Shown here: piece after piece, positions 34,591-42,841 of the stretch
How positions within the stretch are numbered: the first letter of the stretch is position 1
Layout: every line of letters starts with the position of its first letter
Origin: Cumulibacter soli
Lineage (GTDB): Bacteria > Actinomycetota > Actinomycetes > Mycobacteriales > Antricoccaceae
Length of the DNA: 64,000 nt
Direction of reading: 5' to 3'
Assembly (NCBI RefSeq): GCF_004382795.1
Contig: NZ_SMSG01000001.1
Coordinates: forward strand, 558,001-622,000
Position numbers and translations under genes: made by a program
Notes under the pieces: model-generated
What the model saw: only the letters and a program-made list of their open reading frames with translations
The model's database searches: none
What the model was told of the DNA's origin: nothing

Positions 34591-35787
34591 CTAGACCGGA
34601 GCGGGAGCTTGGAACCCGGCGAGCGGATCCTCAGCGCACGCACTCACCGGTGGACGGCGTCCGATGGTTACCGGAACCGGGCCGCGCGCAGCGGCCGGGC
34701 GCTTGCTCTTCTTGGAATGGTCCACACTGGGCTTGGGCAGTACGCCGTCACGTTCGGCCAGCAGAGATTCGCCATAGCCCTGAACGCACTCTGGGTCAGG
34801 GCCATCCAGCGGTAGACCCGTGAAGAACTTCGCAGCCATGCAACCGCCGCGGCAGGAGTCGAAAAACTCGCACGACGAGCACGCACCACCGCTCTGCGGC
34901 TCACGCAGTTCGGCGAACAACTCGGCCTCGCGCCACACCTTGGTGAACCCGCCCTCGGAACGGACGTTGCCGGCCAAGAAGTTGTCATGAATCGCAAACG
35001 GGCAGGCATATACGTCGCCGACCGGATCGATGAGGCAAACTACGCGACCCGCGCCGCACAGGTTCAGACCCGGCAGCGATTCGCCGTACGCCGCGAGGTG
35101 GAAGAAAGAGTCGCCGGTGAGTACGTCCTCCCCGTGCGCCATCAGCCAGTCGTACAGTTCCCGCTGTTGGTGCGGTAGCGGGTGAAGGTCATCCCAACTG
35201 TCGGCGCCGCGGCCACTAGGACGCAGCCGCGTCAGGCGCAGCTGGGCCCCGTATTCGTCGGCGATCGCCTTGAATTCGTCCAACTGCGGAATGTTGTGCC
35301 GGGTGCACACCACCGACAGTTTGAAGTCCTTGAACCCCGCGTCCTTGAGGTTCTGCATCGCGCGAATCGCGGTCTCGTATGAGCCGGCGCCGCGGACATG
35401 GTCGTTGATACCTGCATCGGCGCCATCGAGCGAGATCTGCACGTCGACGTAATCGGACGCGGCGATGCGGCGCGCCACCTCCGGCGTAATGCGGTAGCCG
35501 TTGGTGGAGAACTTGACGCCGACCTGGTGGCTGGTGGCGTAGTCGACGAGTTCCCAGAAATCGTTACGGATCGTCGGTTCACCGCCGCCGATGTTGACGT
35601 AGAAGACCTGCATGCGCTGCAGTTCGTCGATGACGGCCTTCGCTTCGTCGGTGGTCAGCTCTCGGGGGTCTCGCTTACCGGAACTGGAAAGGCAGTGCAC
35701 GCATGCGAGGTTGCACGCGTAGGTCAACTCCCAGGTCAGGCAAATCGGCGCATCGAGGCCGGTTTCGAACTGTTTGACCAGGCTCAT
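34591..35787 (-). CDS. mftC: Mycofactocin radical SAM maturase MftC
   Basis: This radical SAM/SPASM enzyme of about 398 residues oxidatively decarboxylates the C-terminal Tyr of MftA and then crosslinks it to the preceding Val. The [4Fe-4S]-SAM motif is TYACNLACVHCLSS (Cys-x3-Cys-x2-Cys). The SPASM part has CGAGRVVCLIDPVGDVYACP and CSSCEFFDSCRGGC. ATG 35787 overlaps the mftB stop (ATGA) and starts MSLVKQFETGLDAP, as in relatives; the 38 residues ahead of it belong to the mftB coding DNA. Its C-terminal 40 residues are a variable Pro/Arg-rich tail. Confidence 0.94.
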   Translation of the reverse strand: MSLVKQFETGLDAPICLTWELTYACNLACVHCLSSSGKRDPRELTTDEAKAVIDELQRMQVFYVNIGGGEPTIRNDFWELVDYATSHQVGVKFSTNGYRITPEVARRIAASDYVDVQISLDGADAGINDHVRGAGSYETAIRAMQNLKDAGFKDFKLSVVCTRHNIPQLDEFKAIADEYGAQLRLTRLRPSGRGADSWDDLHPLPHQQRELYDWLMAHGEDVLTGDSFFHLAAYGESLPGLNLCGAGRVVCLIDPVGDVYACPFAIHDNFLAGNVRSEGGFTKVWREAELFAELREPQSGGACSSCEFFDSCRGGCMAAKFFTGLPLDGPDPECVQGYGESLLAERDGVLPKPSVDHSKKSKRPAAARGPVPVTIGRRPPVSACAEDPLAGFQAPAPV

Positions 35788-36080
35788 GCGGTCTCCTCCG
35801 GTTCGTTCTGCGTCTGTTCGCGCGGTACGACGATCTCGCTGCTCACGAGCGTCTGCACCGCGGTGCGGTATCGGGGTATCTGATCCTTGGGGACGCCGCA
35901 CGTCTGAAAGGCGGCGTCCAACGACGGCTGTTCGTCGATCGCGCGTACGACGTCCAGCAGCAGTCGATCCTTCAAGAACGACAGCTTGCGGTTGCCGAAG
36001 TGGTACAGCAACGCGCCGAAAGGCTCAGGCCGCACGGACACCGCGGGATGCAGTGCCCATGCGGCTGATGTGTCGAGCAT
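35784..36080 (-). CDS. mftB: Mycofactocin precursor chaperone MftB
   Basis: This RiPP recognition protein of about 98 residues binds the MftA leader and delivers it to MftC. It starts MLDTSAAWALHPAVSVRPE and contains FGALLYHFGNRKLSFLKDR, the conserved block of the family. A GTG at 36113 would extend it into mftA, but the ATG at 36080 gives the normal length. The stop overlaps mftC. Confidence 0.92.
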   Translation of the reverse strand: MLDTSAAWALHPAVSVRPEPFGALLYHFGNRKLSFLKDRLLLDVVRAIDEQPSLDAAFQTCGVPKDQIPRYRTAVQTLVSSEIVVPREQTQNEPEETA

Positions 36081-36097
36081 TGTCTGGTGGGGCGGTT

Positions 36098-36211
36098 CTA
36101 GTAGACGCCGCACATGCCGTCGATGGAGACCTCTTCGACGAGGGTGTCCTCTTCGACGAGCTCGGCGACGGTGGCGTCACGATCGGTCGTCTGGGTGGTC
36201 TGCTCGGCCAT
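36098..36211 (-). CDS. mftA: Mycofactocin precursor peptide MftA
   Basis: This 37-codon gene is easily missed by gene callers. The peptide starts MAEQTTQTTDRD, has an acidic leader (VEEDTLVEEV) and ends IDGMCGVY-stop. The terminal Val-Tyr is the part converted to the redox cofactor, and IDGMCGVY is the family's signature. GAGG lies a few bases before the ATG. It is the first gene of the minus-strand mft set and divergent from mftR. Confidence 0.95.
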   Translation of the reverse strand: MAEQTTQTTDRDATVAELVEEDTLVEEVSIDGMCGVY

Positions 36212-36252
36212 GGCATCCTCATTCCTGTTGAGTTCAGTGCGTCATACGGTAC

Positions 36253-36268
36253 GCGGGTTATGATCCGC
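36253..36268. promoter_or_regulatory. Candidate MftR operator between mftA and mftR
   Basis: The 91-base divergent gap between mftA (36211) and mftR (36303) holds an imperfect palindrome, GCGG-GTTATGAT-CCGC, at 36253-36268. Looser symmetry extends on both sides (ATACGGTACGCGG on the left, CCGCACCATAC on the right). TetR regulators commonly bind such sites in their own divergent promoter. The assignment is inferred from position and symmetry only. Confidence 0.4.
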
Positions 36269-36302
36269 ACCATACTGGCACCTGGTGTCGAAAGGAAACA
36301 CT

Positions 36303-36944
36303 TTGCCCCATCTCACGGCGCAGGCTGCCGCCGGACGCCCCGGCCGGCGTCCGGCTACCAGTCATGAGCAGATCGCCCAGGTGGGGATCCGGCTTTTCGC
36401 TGAGCGTGGTTTCGATGCCGTGTCGGTCGATGACATCGCTGCCGCGGCCGGGGTCGGGCGGCGAACCTTGTTCCGGTACTACCCCTCCAAGAACGACATC
36501 GTGTGGGGCACGTTCGACGAGCACCTCGCATCCTGGGAGCGGTGGATCGCGGCGAATACCCGTGACCTGGATCTGCTCCCGGCGATCCGGGCGGCAGTCG
36601 TGCACTTCAACGATTTCGATGAGCAGGTCATGCCCGAGCACCGCGTGCGGATGGCACTCATCCTCAGCAATCCGGCGCTGCAAGCGCACGCGACGCTGCG
36701 CTACGAGCGGTGGCGTGCCGTTATCGCGCGCATGATCGCGGCACGCCTGAAGTGCCCTGCCGACGACCCGCGGCCTACGGTGCTAGCCCACCTCACGCTC
36801 GGCGCGGCGATTTCGACGTACGAGCAGTGGCTGCGCGATTCGCGCGCCGACCTCATCGACCTGATGCATCGCAGTTTTGAGATCCTTGCCGATCCCGCCA
36901 GCGTCGCGCCCTCAGCGGCCATCGAGTCGGACGACGTGCGTTGA
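36303..36944 (+). CDS. mftR: Mycofactocin system TetR-family regulator MftR
   Basis: This regulator of about 213 residues has a TetR helix-turn-helix at its N-terminus (QIAQVGIRLFAERGFDAVSV, DDIAAAAGVGRRTLFRYY). The rest is the helical ligand domain, including YYPSKNDIVWGTFDEHLASW. In mycobacteria MftR represses mft genes and responds to long-chain acyl-CoA. The start is TTG 36303, five bases after AAAGGA; the frame's GTG at 36285 is less likely. Its stop overlaps the next ATG (TGATG). Confidence 0.9.
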   Translation: MPHLTAQAAAGRPGRRPATSHEQIAQVGIRLFAERGFDAVSVDDIAAAAGVGRRTLFRYYPSKNDIVWGTFDEHLASWERWIAANTRDLDLLPAIRAAVVHFNDFDEQVMPEHRVRMALILSNPALQAHATLRYERWRAVIARMIAARLKCPADDPRPTVLAHLTLGAAISTYEQWLRDSRADLIDLMHRSFEILADPASVAPSAAIESDDVR

Positions 36945-38683
36945 TGCGGGATATCACGCTGATCCTCAGCGGAATCGTCGCGCTTTTCCTGGCCGGTTAC
37001 GCCGTTACGGCGTACCTACGTCGAGCAACACGGATCGACGACCTCGGCGACGAATCACGACGCGCCCGGACGGCCATCGAAGTGGCCGAAGCGTCCCGCG
37101 ATGCCGCCGAGGACCCGAATCCGCAGGCTGAGGCGGCCCTGGCGCGCGCCCGCGGGCTGATGTCGGGAACACCGAATGCAACGGCTGCCCGCCGCGCCGC
37201 GGGGCTTGCTCGCCGAGCGGACGAATTGTGGCGCAAGGGCACAGGAGGCACGTCGAGCCGATCGAAGCCATCGACGAAGAACCGCGTCGATCCGTATGCG
37301 GCCGCCGCCGCCAAAGACCCGCTGATCGCGGGAGGACGCGATAACGCCAATATTGCGAAGATTGCCGCGATACTGGTGCTGGCCTTCATCGGCATCGTCT
37401 TCATCGGAATTCAAACTCAGCAGCCGGACACGCAGTACAAGCCCCGCGACTCCGCCCAGACGGAGGACGAATCCGACGAGCCAACACCTGCGCCGCAACC
37501 GTCGTACAACGACATCGCCGCCGAGTACGGCGAAGACCCGATCATCACCGTCGACGGGTCCCCGGCGAGCGTGCAGGAGGACGTCGTCCTGAAGTGGATG
37601 GAGCAGGCTAACGTCACGCAGGTCGTGCTCGCACCGCCACTGGACCCCTCGGCCAAACTCGATGCGTCCATCGATGTGCCGGACGACGTACTGCTCGTCA
37701 CCGGCCTTGAACCATCGCTGTCGCCGTACGCATCGCAACCGTCAACTCCGCAGGGCATGGCGCGGGTCTATGGAACCGGCGACGTGACCGAGGGCGTCAC
37801 TCATCTCCTAGCCTTGCGCGCCGAAGCCGAAGATGACGACGAGGAATTGGGGATCGATACCCGCGAGCCGACCCCCGAGGAGCTGGCGCCTGTCCTGAGC
37901 GATCTCGCCGCTGACGACATCGCGTTTACCGCTGATGCGCCCACTTTCGAGTATCCGGCGGTCGCTACCGAGGCATACCCGGAGGGCGATCGGCCGCTGA
38001 TCGTTGTGTCTCCGCAGGCGCCCGGTGGCGGTCCAATCGTTGATTACGCGACTGCGGTCGCTGAGGCGTTTCCGGACCGCTCAGTGGTCGCGATGACTGG
38101 CAAGTGGATCGAGTACGCGGGCACGTACGCCGACGAGTTCGAACGGCCGCTCACCGCGAGCCTGTACGGGCGCTTCGGCGAACGGATCGGAAACTTCGAC
38201 TACTCGCAGGAAGCGGTCTTGCGGCTTGCGCTTAACGAAGTCGCGAGCTATCGCCACAGCGGCATCTTCGGCAAGCCCTTGCCCTACGAGCCCGTGGATC
38301 CGGTTGATGTCGCTCTGCCGTTCCTACCATGGCTCATCGCTGGCCTCGGCGTCGTGGGGATCGCGGCCGCGATCGTGCAAGTTCGCCGATCCAGACCGAA
38401 GGATGTCGAACACGTCACCGATCGTGAACTCGCGCGGCTGGCCGGTCTGAGTGAGCTCGCCGTCGAAGTCAGCCCGCTCACCAACGGCCGGTCGGCAGCG
38501 GCGCTGGTGCGCGCAACACGGGCGCTGAGCGAGGCTAAGGAAGTGTGCGATGGCGATGACGACGACCTCGGGTTGGTTACCGAACTTCTCGATCGCGCCG
38601 AGCGTGAGTTGAGTTCGGTGGCCGATCACCTCGACCGAGCGGACTACCAGCCAAGCAACTTCCTGGAAGGACGATGGGTATGA
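36944..38683 (+). CDS. Unknown multi-domain membrane protein in the mycofactocin operon
   Basis: This protein of about 579 residues is of no family I recognise. It has a transmembrane helix at 3-23 (LILSGIVALFLAGYAVTAYL), then a charged, Ala/Arg-rich helical segment at 30-110. A second helix lies at about 130-152 (IAKIAAILVLAFIGIVFIGI). An extracytoplasmic region of about 300 residues follows, with Pro/Asp/Glu-rich parts and phrases such as ITVDGSPASVQEDVVLKWME and RPLIVVSPQAPGGG. A third helix is at about 450-475, with a 100-residue cytoplasmic helical tail. It overlaps mftR at its start and the next gene at its end, so it belongs to the mftR-F-E operon. Confidence 0.75.
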   Translation: MRDITLILSGIVALFLAGYAVTAYLRRATRIDDLGDESRRARTAIEVAEASRDAAEDPNPQAEAALARARGLMSGTPNATAARRAAGLARRADELWRKGTGGTSSRSKPSTKNRVDPYAAAAAKDPLIAGGRDNANIAKIAAILVLAFIGIVFIGIQTQQPDTQYKPRDSAQTEDESDEPTPAPQPSYNDIAAEYGEDPIITVDGSPASVQEDVVLKWMEQANVTQVVLAPPLDPSAKLDASIDVPDDVLLVTGLEPSLSPYASQPSTPQGMARVYGTGDVTEGVTHLLALRAEAEDDDEELGIDTREPTPEELAPVLSDLAADDIAFTADAPTFEYPAVATEAYPEGDRPLIVVSPQAPGGGPIVDYATAVAEAFPDRSVVAMTGKWIEYAGTYADEFERPLTASLYGRFGERIGNFDYSQEAVLRLALNEVASYRHSGIFGKPLPYEPVDPVDVALPFLPWLIAGLGVVGIAAAIVQVRRSRPKDVEHVTDRELARLAGLSELAVEVSPLTNGRSAAALVRATRALSEAKEVCDGDDDDLGLVTELLDRAERELSSVADHLDRADYQPSNFLEGRWV

Positions 38684-39588
38684 GTGCGCGCTCGGGCGGC
38701 GGTAGCCGCAAGGTCGACCTCGCGCTGCTGGTCGTGCTCCTGGGCGTCGTCGCGCTATGTTTGTGGGGCGCCGGCACCTTCGACTCAAAGATCAACGCAG
38801 AGCTTCGCGTCAGCAATCTGTATGCCGCTGACGGGGTCGACATCGACGAGACAGAAGCTGAGCGCGACATCGGCAATCGCCAACTCGTCGTCGCGATGCT
38901 GGACTCGCCACTCGGTGAGCAAGGCGGCGATATCTGCGAGGACGCGAAATCGGTTGCCGACGGCGCGGTCGTGGTGATTATCGGCAGCGACATGTCGACC
39001 TACGGATGCGCGCTCATTGCTGGGTACGACGACGGCGAGTTCGGCAAGGCATTCGTCATCGAATCGCGCATCGGCATGGGACTCGAAGGGCTCGCTGACA
39101 GCCCACAGGACGCGGTGAAGGCGGTCGTGGTGAACTACGACCAACTCGTAGATGCCGGCCTCGCACCGCAAGATGCCCGATCGATCGATCCGCCGTACGC
39201 CCGCTATATCCTCGCCACGATCGCGTTGTCGGTGATTCTGCTCGGTGCAGCCGTTATCTTCTGGCGAGGTCGGCTGCTTGCGAAGTGGCAGGCCGACGCC
39301 ATCGAGGGGCGCGCGAAGGCACGCGGAAAACTCGCAGAACGCGATAGCGCGCTGGCGTCTGCAGGCGTACACATCCTGGCACTCGACGAGCGGTATCAGC
39401 GAGTCGTGGCCACGGCGGAGAACAAGCGCAGCGCCGCTGACAAGACGTTCGTGCGGCGCTATACCGACCATCTGCGCACCTACACCCGGCTGAACACCGA
39501 AGCCACCAACCATGAACCGGACGCCGAGGGACTGCCCGATCAGATCGCCGCGGCCGAGGCGCTGACGCAGAAACTCGCCCGGCTATGA
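38680..39588 (+). CDS. Unknown membrane protein in the mycofactocin operon
   Basis: This protein of about 302 residues has one helix near the N-terminus (VDLALLVVLLGVVALCLWGA), an extracytoplasmic domain of about 130 residues with two cysteines (GDICEDAKSVAD, DMSTYGCALIAGY), and a second helix at about 172-192 (YILATIALSVILLGAAVIFW). A Lys/Arg/Ala-rich, probably coiled-coil cytoplasmic tail of 110 residues ends it. The layout resembles the C-terminal half of the preceding protein. ATG 38680 overlaps that gene's stop; ATG 38674 is possible. Its own stop overlaps mftF (ATGA). The function is unknown; it may help membrane attachment or electron transfer of the mycofactocin system. Confidence 0.72.
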   Translation: MSARSGGGSRKVDLALLVVLLGVVALCLWGAGTFDSKINAELRVSNLYAADGVDIDETEAERDIGNRQLVVAMLDSPLGEQGGDICEDAKSVADGAVVVIIGSDMSTYGCALIAGYDDGEFGKAFVIESRIGMGLEGLADSPQDAVKAVVVNYDQLVDAGLAPQDARSIDPPYARYILATIALSVILLGAAVIFWRGRLLAKWQADAIEGRAKARGKLAERDSALASAGVHILALDERYQRVVATAENKRSAADKTFVRRYTDHLRTYTRLNTEATNHEPDAEGLPDQIAAAEALTQKLARL

Positions 39589-41138
39589 CCCATCACGACT
39601 GGGCATTGTCGCCCGGGACATTCTGGGCGGACACGCGGACACTCGTCGGTGGCGACCCATTTCGCTCCGTACGGCTCACCGAGCGCGGTGCCGCCTTCGT
39701 CCGAAGCGCCGTACGCCAGGGCGTCAAGACGCAGTACGGCGCTGCTGAGGAAGCGTTGTTGCGGCGCTTGGCGCGCTCCAACCTCCTGCTTGCGCCGCTC
39801 AACCCTCCCGGCGTCACTGCGAACGTGACGCTGGTGATTCCCGCGAAAACGACGGCTGCCGCGGTGCAATGCGTACTCGACCTCGCCCCTGGCATTCCAG
39901 CGATCGTTGTCGACGACGCGTCCTCTGTCGCACTCGAGGGTCAGCTGGTACACGACGCTGACCTGACGGTGCTGCGTAACGCCACGTCGCTGGGTCCGGC
40001 GGCCGCCAGGAACCTCGGCGCACAGCGAGCCACCACCCGGTACGTCGCGTTCTGCGACGCCGACATCGACGCAGTCGCGACACAAGCTCCCGCCAGCACC
40101 CCGGCCGACCGAGGGTCGCGGAACGGCTGGATTGGCGCGCTGTTGGCGAATATCGGTGATGCTGTCGCGATCGGGCCACGCGTGGTGACCTCACCTGGGA
40201 CTGGCGCCGCGGCCGCGTTCGAGCGCGCCGTGTGCGCGCTGGACATGGGCACCCGCCCTGGTTACGTCTCACCTACCGGCGTCCTGTCGTACCTGCCCAG
40301 CGCCGCGCTGCTGGTGCATCGTGACCGCTTCCTTTCCCTGGGTGGATTCGACGAATCACTGCACACCGGCGAGGACGTGGATTTTTGTTGGCGTGCGGCC
40401 GAGGACGGCGTCTATTACGAGCCGCGGGTAGTCCTGCACCACCGGCCACGCGCCCGGCTGGGTGATGCACTGGCGCGACGCGCGACGTACGGAGAAAGCG
40501 CTGCCGCGCTCGCCTCCGCGCATCCGCAATTCATGCGCCATGGCTCGTTCCCGCTAGCCACCGTTCTGCCGTGGCTACTGGCGATGGCGGGTCGTACACG
40601 ACTTGCTGCTGCGGCCTCGCTGGCGCATATCGCGGTGGCGCCACGCAGCATGAAGCAATTACCGGCGTCGGCGGCGCGGCGAGCCGCATTGCGGGGGCAG
40701 TGGCATTCCTCGCGAGCGCTGAGCCGGATGTTGGTGCGCCCACTGCTTCCGGTGACCGGCCTCGTTTCACTGACACATACGGGCTTCCGGAAGCGCGCCG
40801 CTCTCGCGTACCTGCTGACGAACACCATCGACGCGTCGATACGCCAACACGCCCCGAGCCACCTACCCGATAGCAGCGGCTCAGCCCGCACCGGGCCAAC
40901 GAGGACAACGCAACGCGGCGGCGCCACGTCGAGTGGCGTTCCGGCGCGCGTGGGCTGGCAACTCCTCGACGATGCGGCGTACACGGTAGGCGCATGGCGT
41001 GGATCGTTACGATCAGGCCGGTTTGGACTTTTGTTCCCGCACGTGCGACTGGGAAAGCCAGGTGGCTCAATACGCTCGACCAGGTTCGGGATCCTCTTCC
41101 CGGATCGACGGCACCGGAGGCGGCATGGAACTGCGTAA
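39585..41138 (+). CDS. mftF: Mycofactocin glycosyltransferase MftF
   Basis: This 517-residue GT2 glycosyltransferase adds a chain of glucose units to pre-mycofactocin. The N-terminus has GGDPFRSVRLTERG. The GT-A domain shows VTLVIPAKTTAAAVQ, VVDDASSV, LGPAAARNLGAQRATTRYV, FCDADID and LSLGGFDESLHTGEDVDFCW. Hydrophobic segments in the C-terminal half may hold it at the membrane. It is coupled to the upstream gene by ATGA, and its last 14 bases overlap the start of mftE. Confidence 0.92.
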   Translation: MTHHDWALSPGTFWADTRTLVGGDPFRSVRLTERGAAFVRSAVRQGVKTQYGAAEEALLRRLARSNLLLAPLNPPGVTANVTLVIPAKTTAAAVQCVLDLAPGIPAIVVDDASSVALEGQLVHDADLTVLRNATSLGPAAARNLGAQRATTRYVAFCDADIDAVATQAPASTPADRGSRNGWIGALLANIGDAVAIGPRVVTSPGTGAAAAFERAVCALDMGTRPGYVSPTGVLSYLPSAALLVHRDRFLSLGGFDESLHTGEDVDFCWRAAEDGVYYEPRVVLHHRPRARLGDALARRATYGESAAALASAHPQFMRHGSFPLATVLPWLLAMAGRTRLAAAASLAHIAVAPRSMKQLPASAARRAALRGQWHSSRALSRMLVRPLLPVTGLVSLTHTGFRKRAALAYLLTNTIDASIRQHAPSHLPDSSGSARTGPTRTTQRGGATSSGVPARVGWQLLDDAAYTVGAWRGSLRSGRFGLLFPHVRLGKPGGSIRSTRFGILFPDRRHRRRHGTA

Positions 41139-41790
41139 CGCGACCTCGCTACAGGTACGCGACCTTACTGCCGGCAGCCTCGTCGTACCGCTCGGCGCAA
41201 CTGAACAGCATGGCCCGCATCTGCCGTTGGGAACAGACACCATCGTCGCCGAGTATGTCGCGCGGCGACTCGTTGACAATCGGGCCGGACTGGTTCTTGC
41301 ACCGGCAATCGCGATCGGCGCGAGCGGTGAGCACGCCGGGTTCGCGGGGACGTTGTCCATCGGTAGCGAGGCGTTGACCGCCGTACTCGTGGAGATCGTC
41401 CGCGATGCGACCCGCGACTACCGACGAGTCATCCTGGTGAACGCGCACGGCGGCAACGCGGCAGCGATCGCCGCTGCACAACGAGTCTGTGATTACGAGA
41501 AGCGGCCACTCACGGCGCTGTACTGCGCGTTCCCAGGCGCCGACGCACATGCAGGACGGACCGAGACCTCAGTAATGTTGGCGATCAATCCCGACTTGGT
41601 AGACATTTCCGTTGCAGAGCAGGGAAACACGACCCCGGTGCGGGAGCTGCTGCCGGCAATGCGGTCCGGCGGCGTACGCGCGGTCAGCCCGAACGGGATC
41701 CTCGGCGACCCGACCGGCGCCACCGCCGAGGAAGGGAAAGACCTGCTCGACGGATTGCTCGACAGGCTCAATCGCGAGCTCCCCCACTAG
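41125..41790 (+). CDS. mftE: Mycofactocin peptidase MftE (creatininase family)
   Basis: This metal-dependent amidohydrolase of about 221 residues cleaves the modified C-terminal dipeptide from MftA. Creatininase-fold motifs are VVPLGATEQHGPHLPLGTD (metal-binding Glu, His, Asp), NAHGGNAAAI and DAHAGRTETSVML (His, Glu). ATG 41125 has GGAGG four bases before it; the longer frame from 40999 lies inside mftF. With it the window holds mftA, B, C, D, E, F and R. Confidence 0.93.
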   Translation: MELRNATSLQVRDLTAGSLVVPLGATEQHGPHLPLGTDTIVAEYVARRLVDNRAGLVLAPAIAIGASGEHAGFAGTLSIGSEALTAVLVEIVRDATRDYRRVILVNAHGGNAAAIAAAQRVCDYEKRPLTALYCAFPGADAHAGRTETSVMLAINPDLVDISVAEQGNTTPVRELLPAMRSGGVRAVSPNGILGDPTGATAEEGKDLLDGLLDRLNRELPH

Positions 41791-41903
41791 CTGCCAACGC
41801 CGCCGTCCCGCGACGCCAGCATCTGCAACCCTGCTACCCGCGACAAGCGCCGCAACGTGGACGGCCACCTAAGGACGCCGTGACCGACGACGACGCATGG
41901 CGG

Positions 41904-42737
41904 TTAGCCGAGCAGGTCGTTGATGAGTTGAGGTGCCGCGGTGGGGCCTGGCAGATACCGCCACTTGCCGTTAGCCTCCGCCGCCAACTCCTCTGCGGCT
42001 TCCGTGTCGTCGTCCGGCGTGAGGATCAGCAGTTCGTCAATCCGTTTAGCAAACGGGATCGGGTCCTCGTCGTCGGTCGCGCGGCAATCAGACAGCAGCA
42101 GTACGACGCGGCGACTCGCCCGCGCTCGACCCAACTCATCGGCTGCCGCCTTCAGCGCACCGGCCAGTCCGGTCACCCCGTGCCCGCGTAGCCCCAGCAC
42201 CTCACCGACCAGCGCTCCGGAGGATTTGCCGCCCTCGATCGGCCTGATAACGGTGACTTCCTTCGCGAACTGCAACACGGACAACTCGCCTGGAGCCCGC
42301 CACGCACACGCTGCTGCGCTGAGGGCCGATGCGGTCAACCGATCACCGCTCATCGAGCCCGACGTGTCGAGTACGACGCAGATCGCCAGATCAGTTCTCG
42401 CCCAGTCCCGCGCCCAAATCTCATCCAGCGATGCGTCGCGTCCACCAGCGCGGGCCTCGATAATCGCATCCATCGACGCGTCGAGATCAATGTCGCCGCC
42501 ATAGTCGGCCGGGACGCGCCGCATACGCGCGGTGCCGCGTCCGCCGGGCTGACCGATCCGCGCTCGATCGAGCACGAGACGAGCGGCGAGTTCCTTGGCC
42601 TTGCGGCGCAGTTCCTCGTCGGTGGCCTGCACCATGTCGCCCAGCAGCGCCATGAGATCGTCTGGGCTGGAGGCCATAGCCTCGTCGACAGCCGCCTCAT
42701 CTATCTCGCCGACCTCCGGCGAGATGTCCTCGAACAT
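41904..42737 (-). CDS. VWA domain protein (CoxE/chelatase-D-like)
   Basis: This protein of 277 residues has an acidic N-terminal helical region (DEAVDEAM-like, then ALLGDMVQATDEELRRKAKE) and, from about residue 115, a von Willebrand A domain with a complete MIDAS motif (DTSGSMS, the Thr in GVTGL, the Asp in LLLSDCRATD). Such proteins work with MoxR-type AAA ATPases, and one lies just upstream. The same frame stays open upstream of ATG 42737 with a Pro/Gly/Gln-rich reading (GRGQSGPKQRTKGRNELGA) but has no standard start codon, so the true start may differ. Confidence 0.83.
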   Translation of the reverse strand: MFEDISPEVGEIDEAAVDEAMASSPDDLMALLGDMVQATDEELRRKAKELAARLVLDRARIGQPGGRGTARMRRVPADYGGDIDLDASMDAIIEARAGGRDASLDEIWARDWARTDLAICVVLDTSGSMSGDRLTASALSAAACAWRAPGELSVLQFAKEVTVIRPIEGGKSSGALVGEVLGLRGHGVTGLAGALKAAADELGRARASRRVVLLLSDCRATDDEDPIPFAKRIDELLILTPDDDTEAAEELAAEANGKWRYLPGPTAAPQLINDLLG

Positions 42738-42841
42738 GGGGTTCGCGCCTAGTTCATTGCGCCCCTTGGTGCGTTGCTTCGGACCCGACTGACCTCGTCC
42801 CGGCGGCGGTGGCGCCCCCTGAGACCCTTGGTCAGGCGGGT

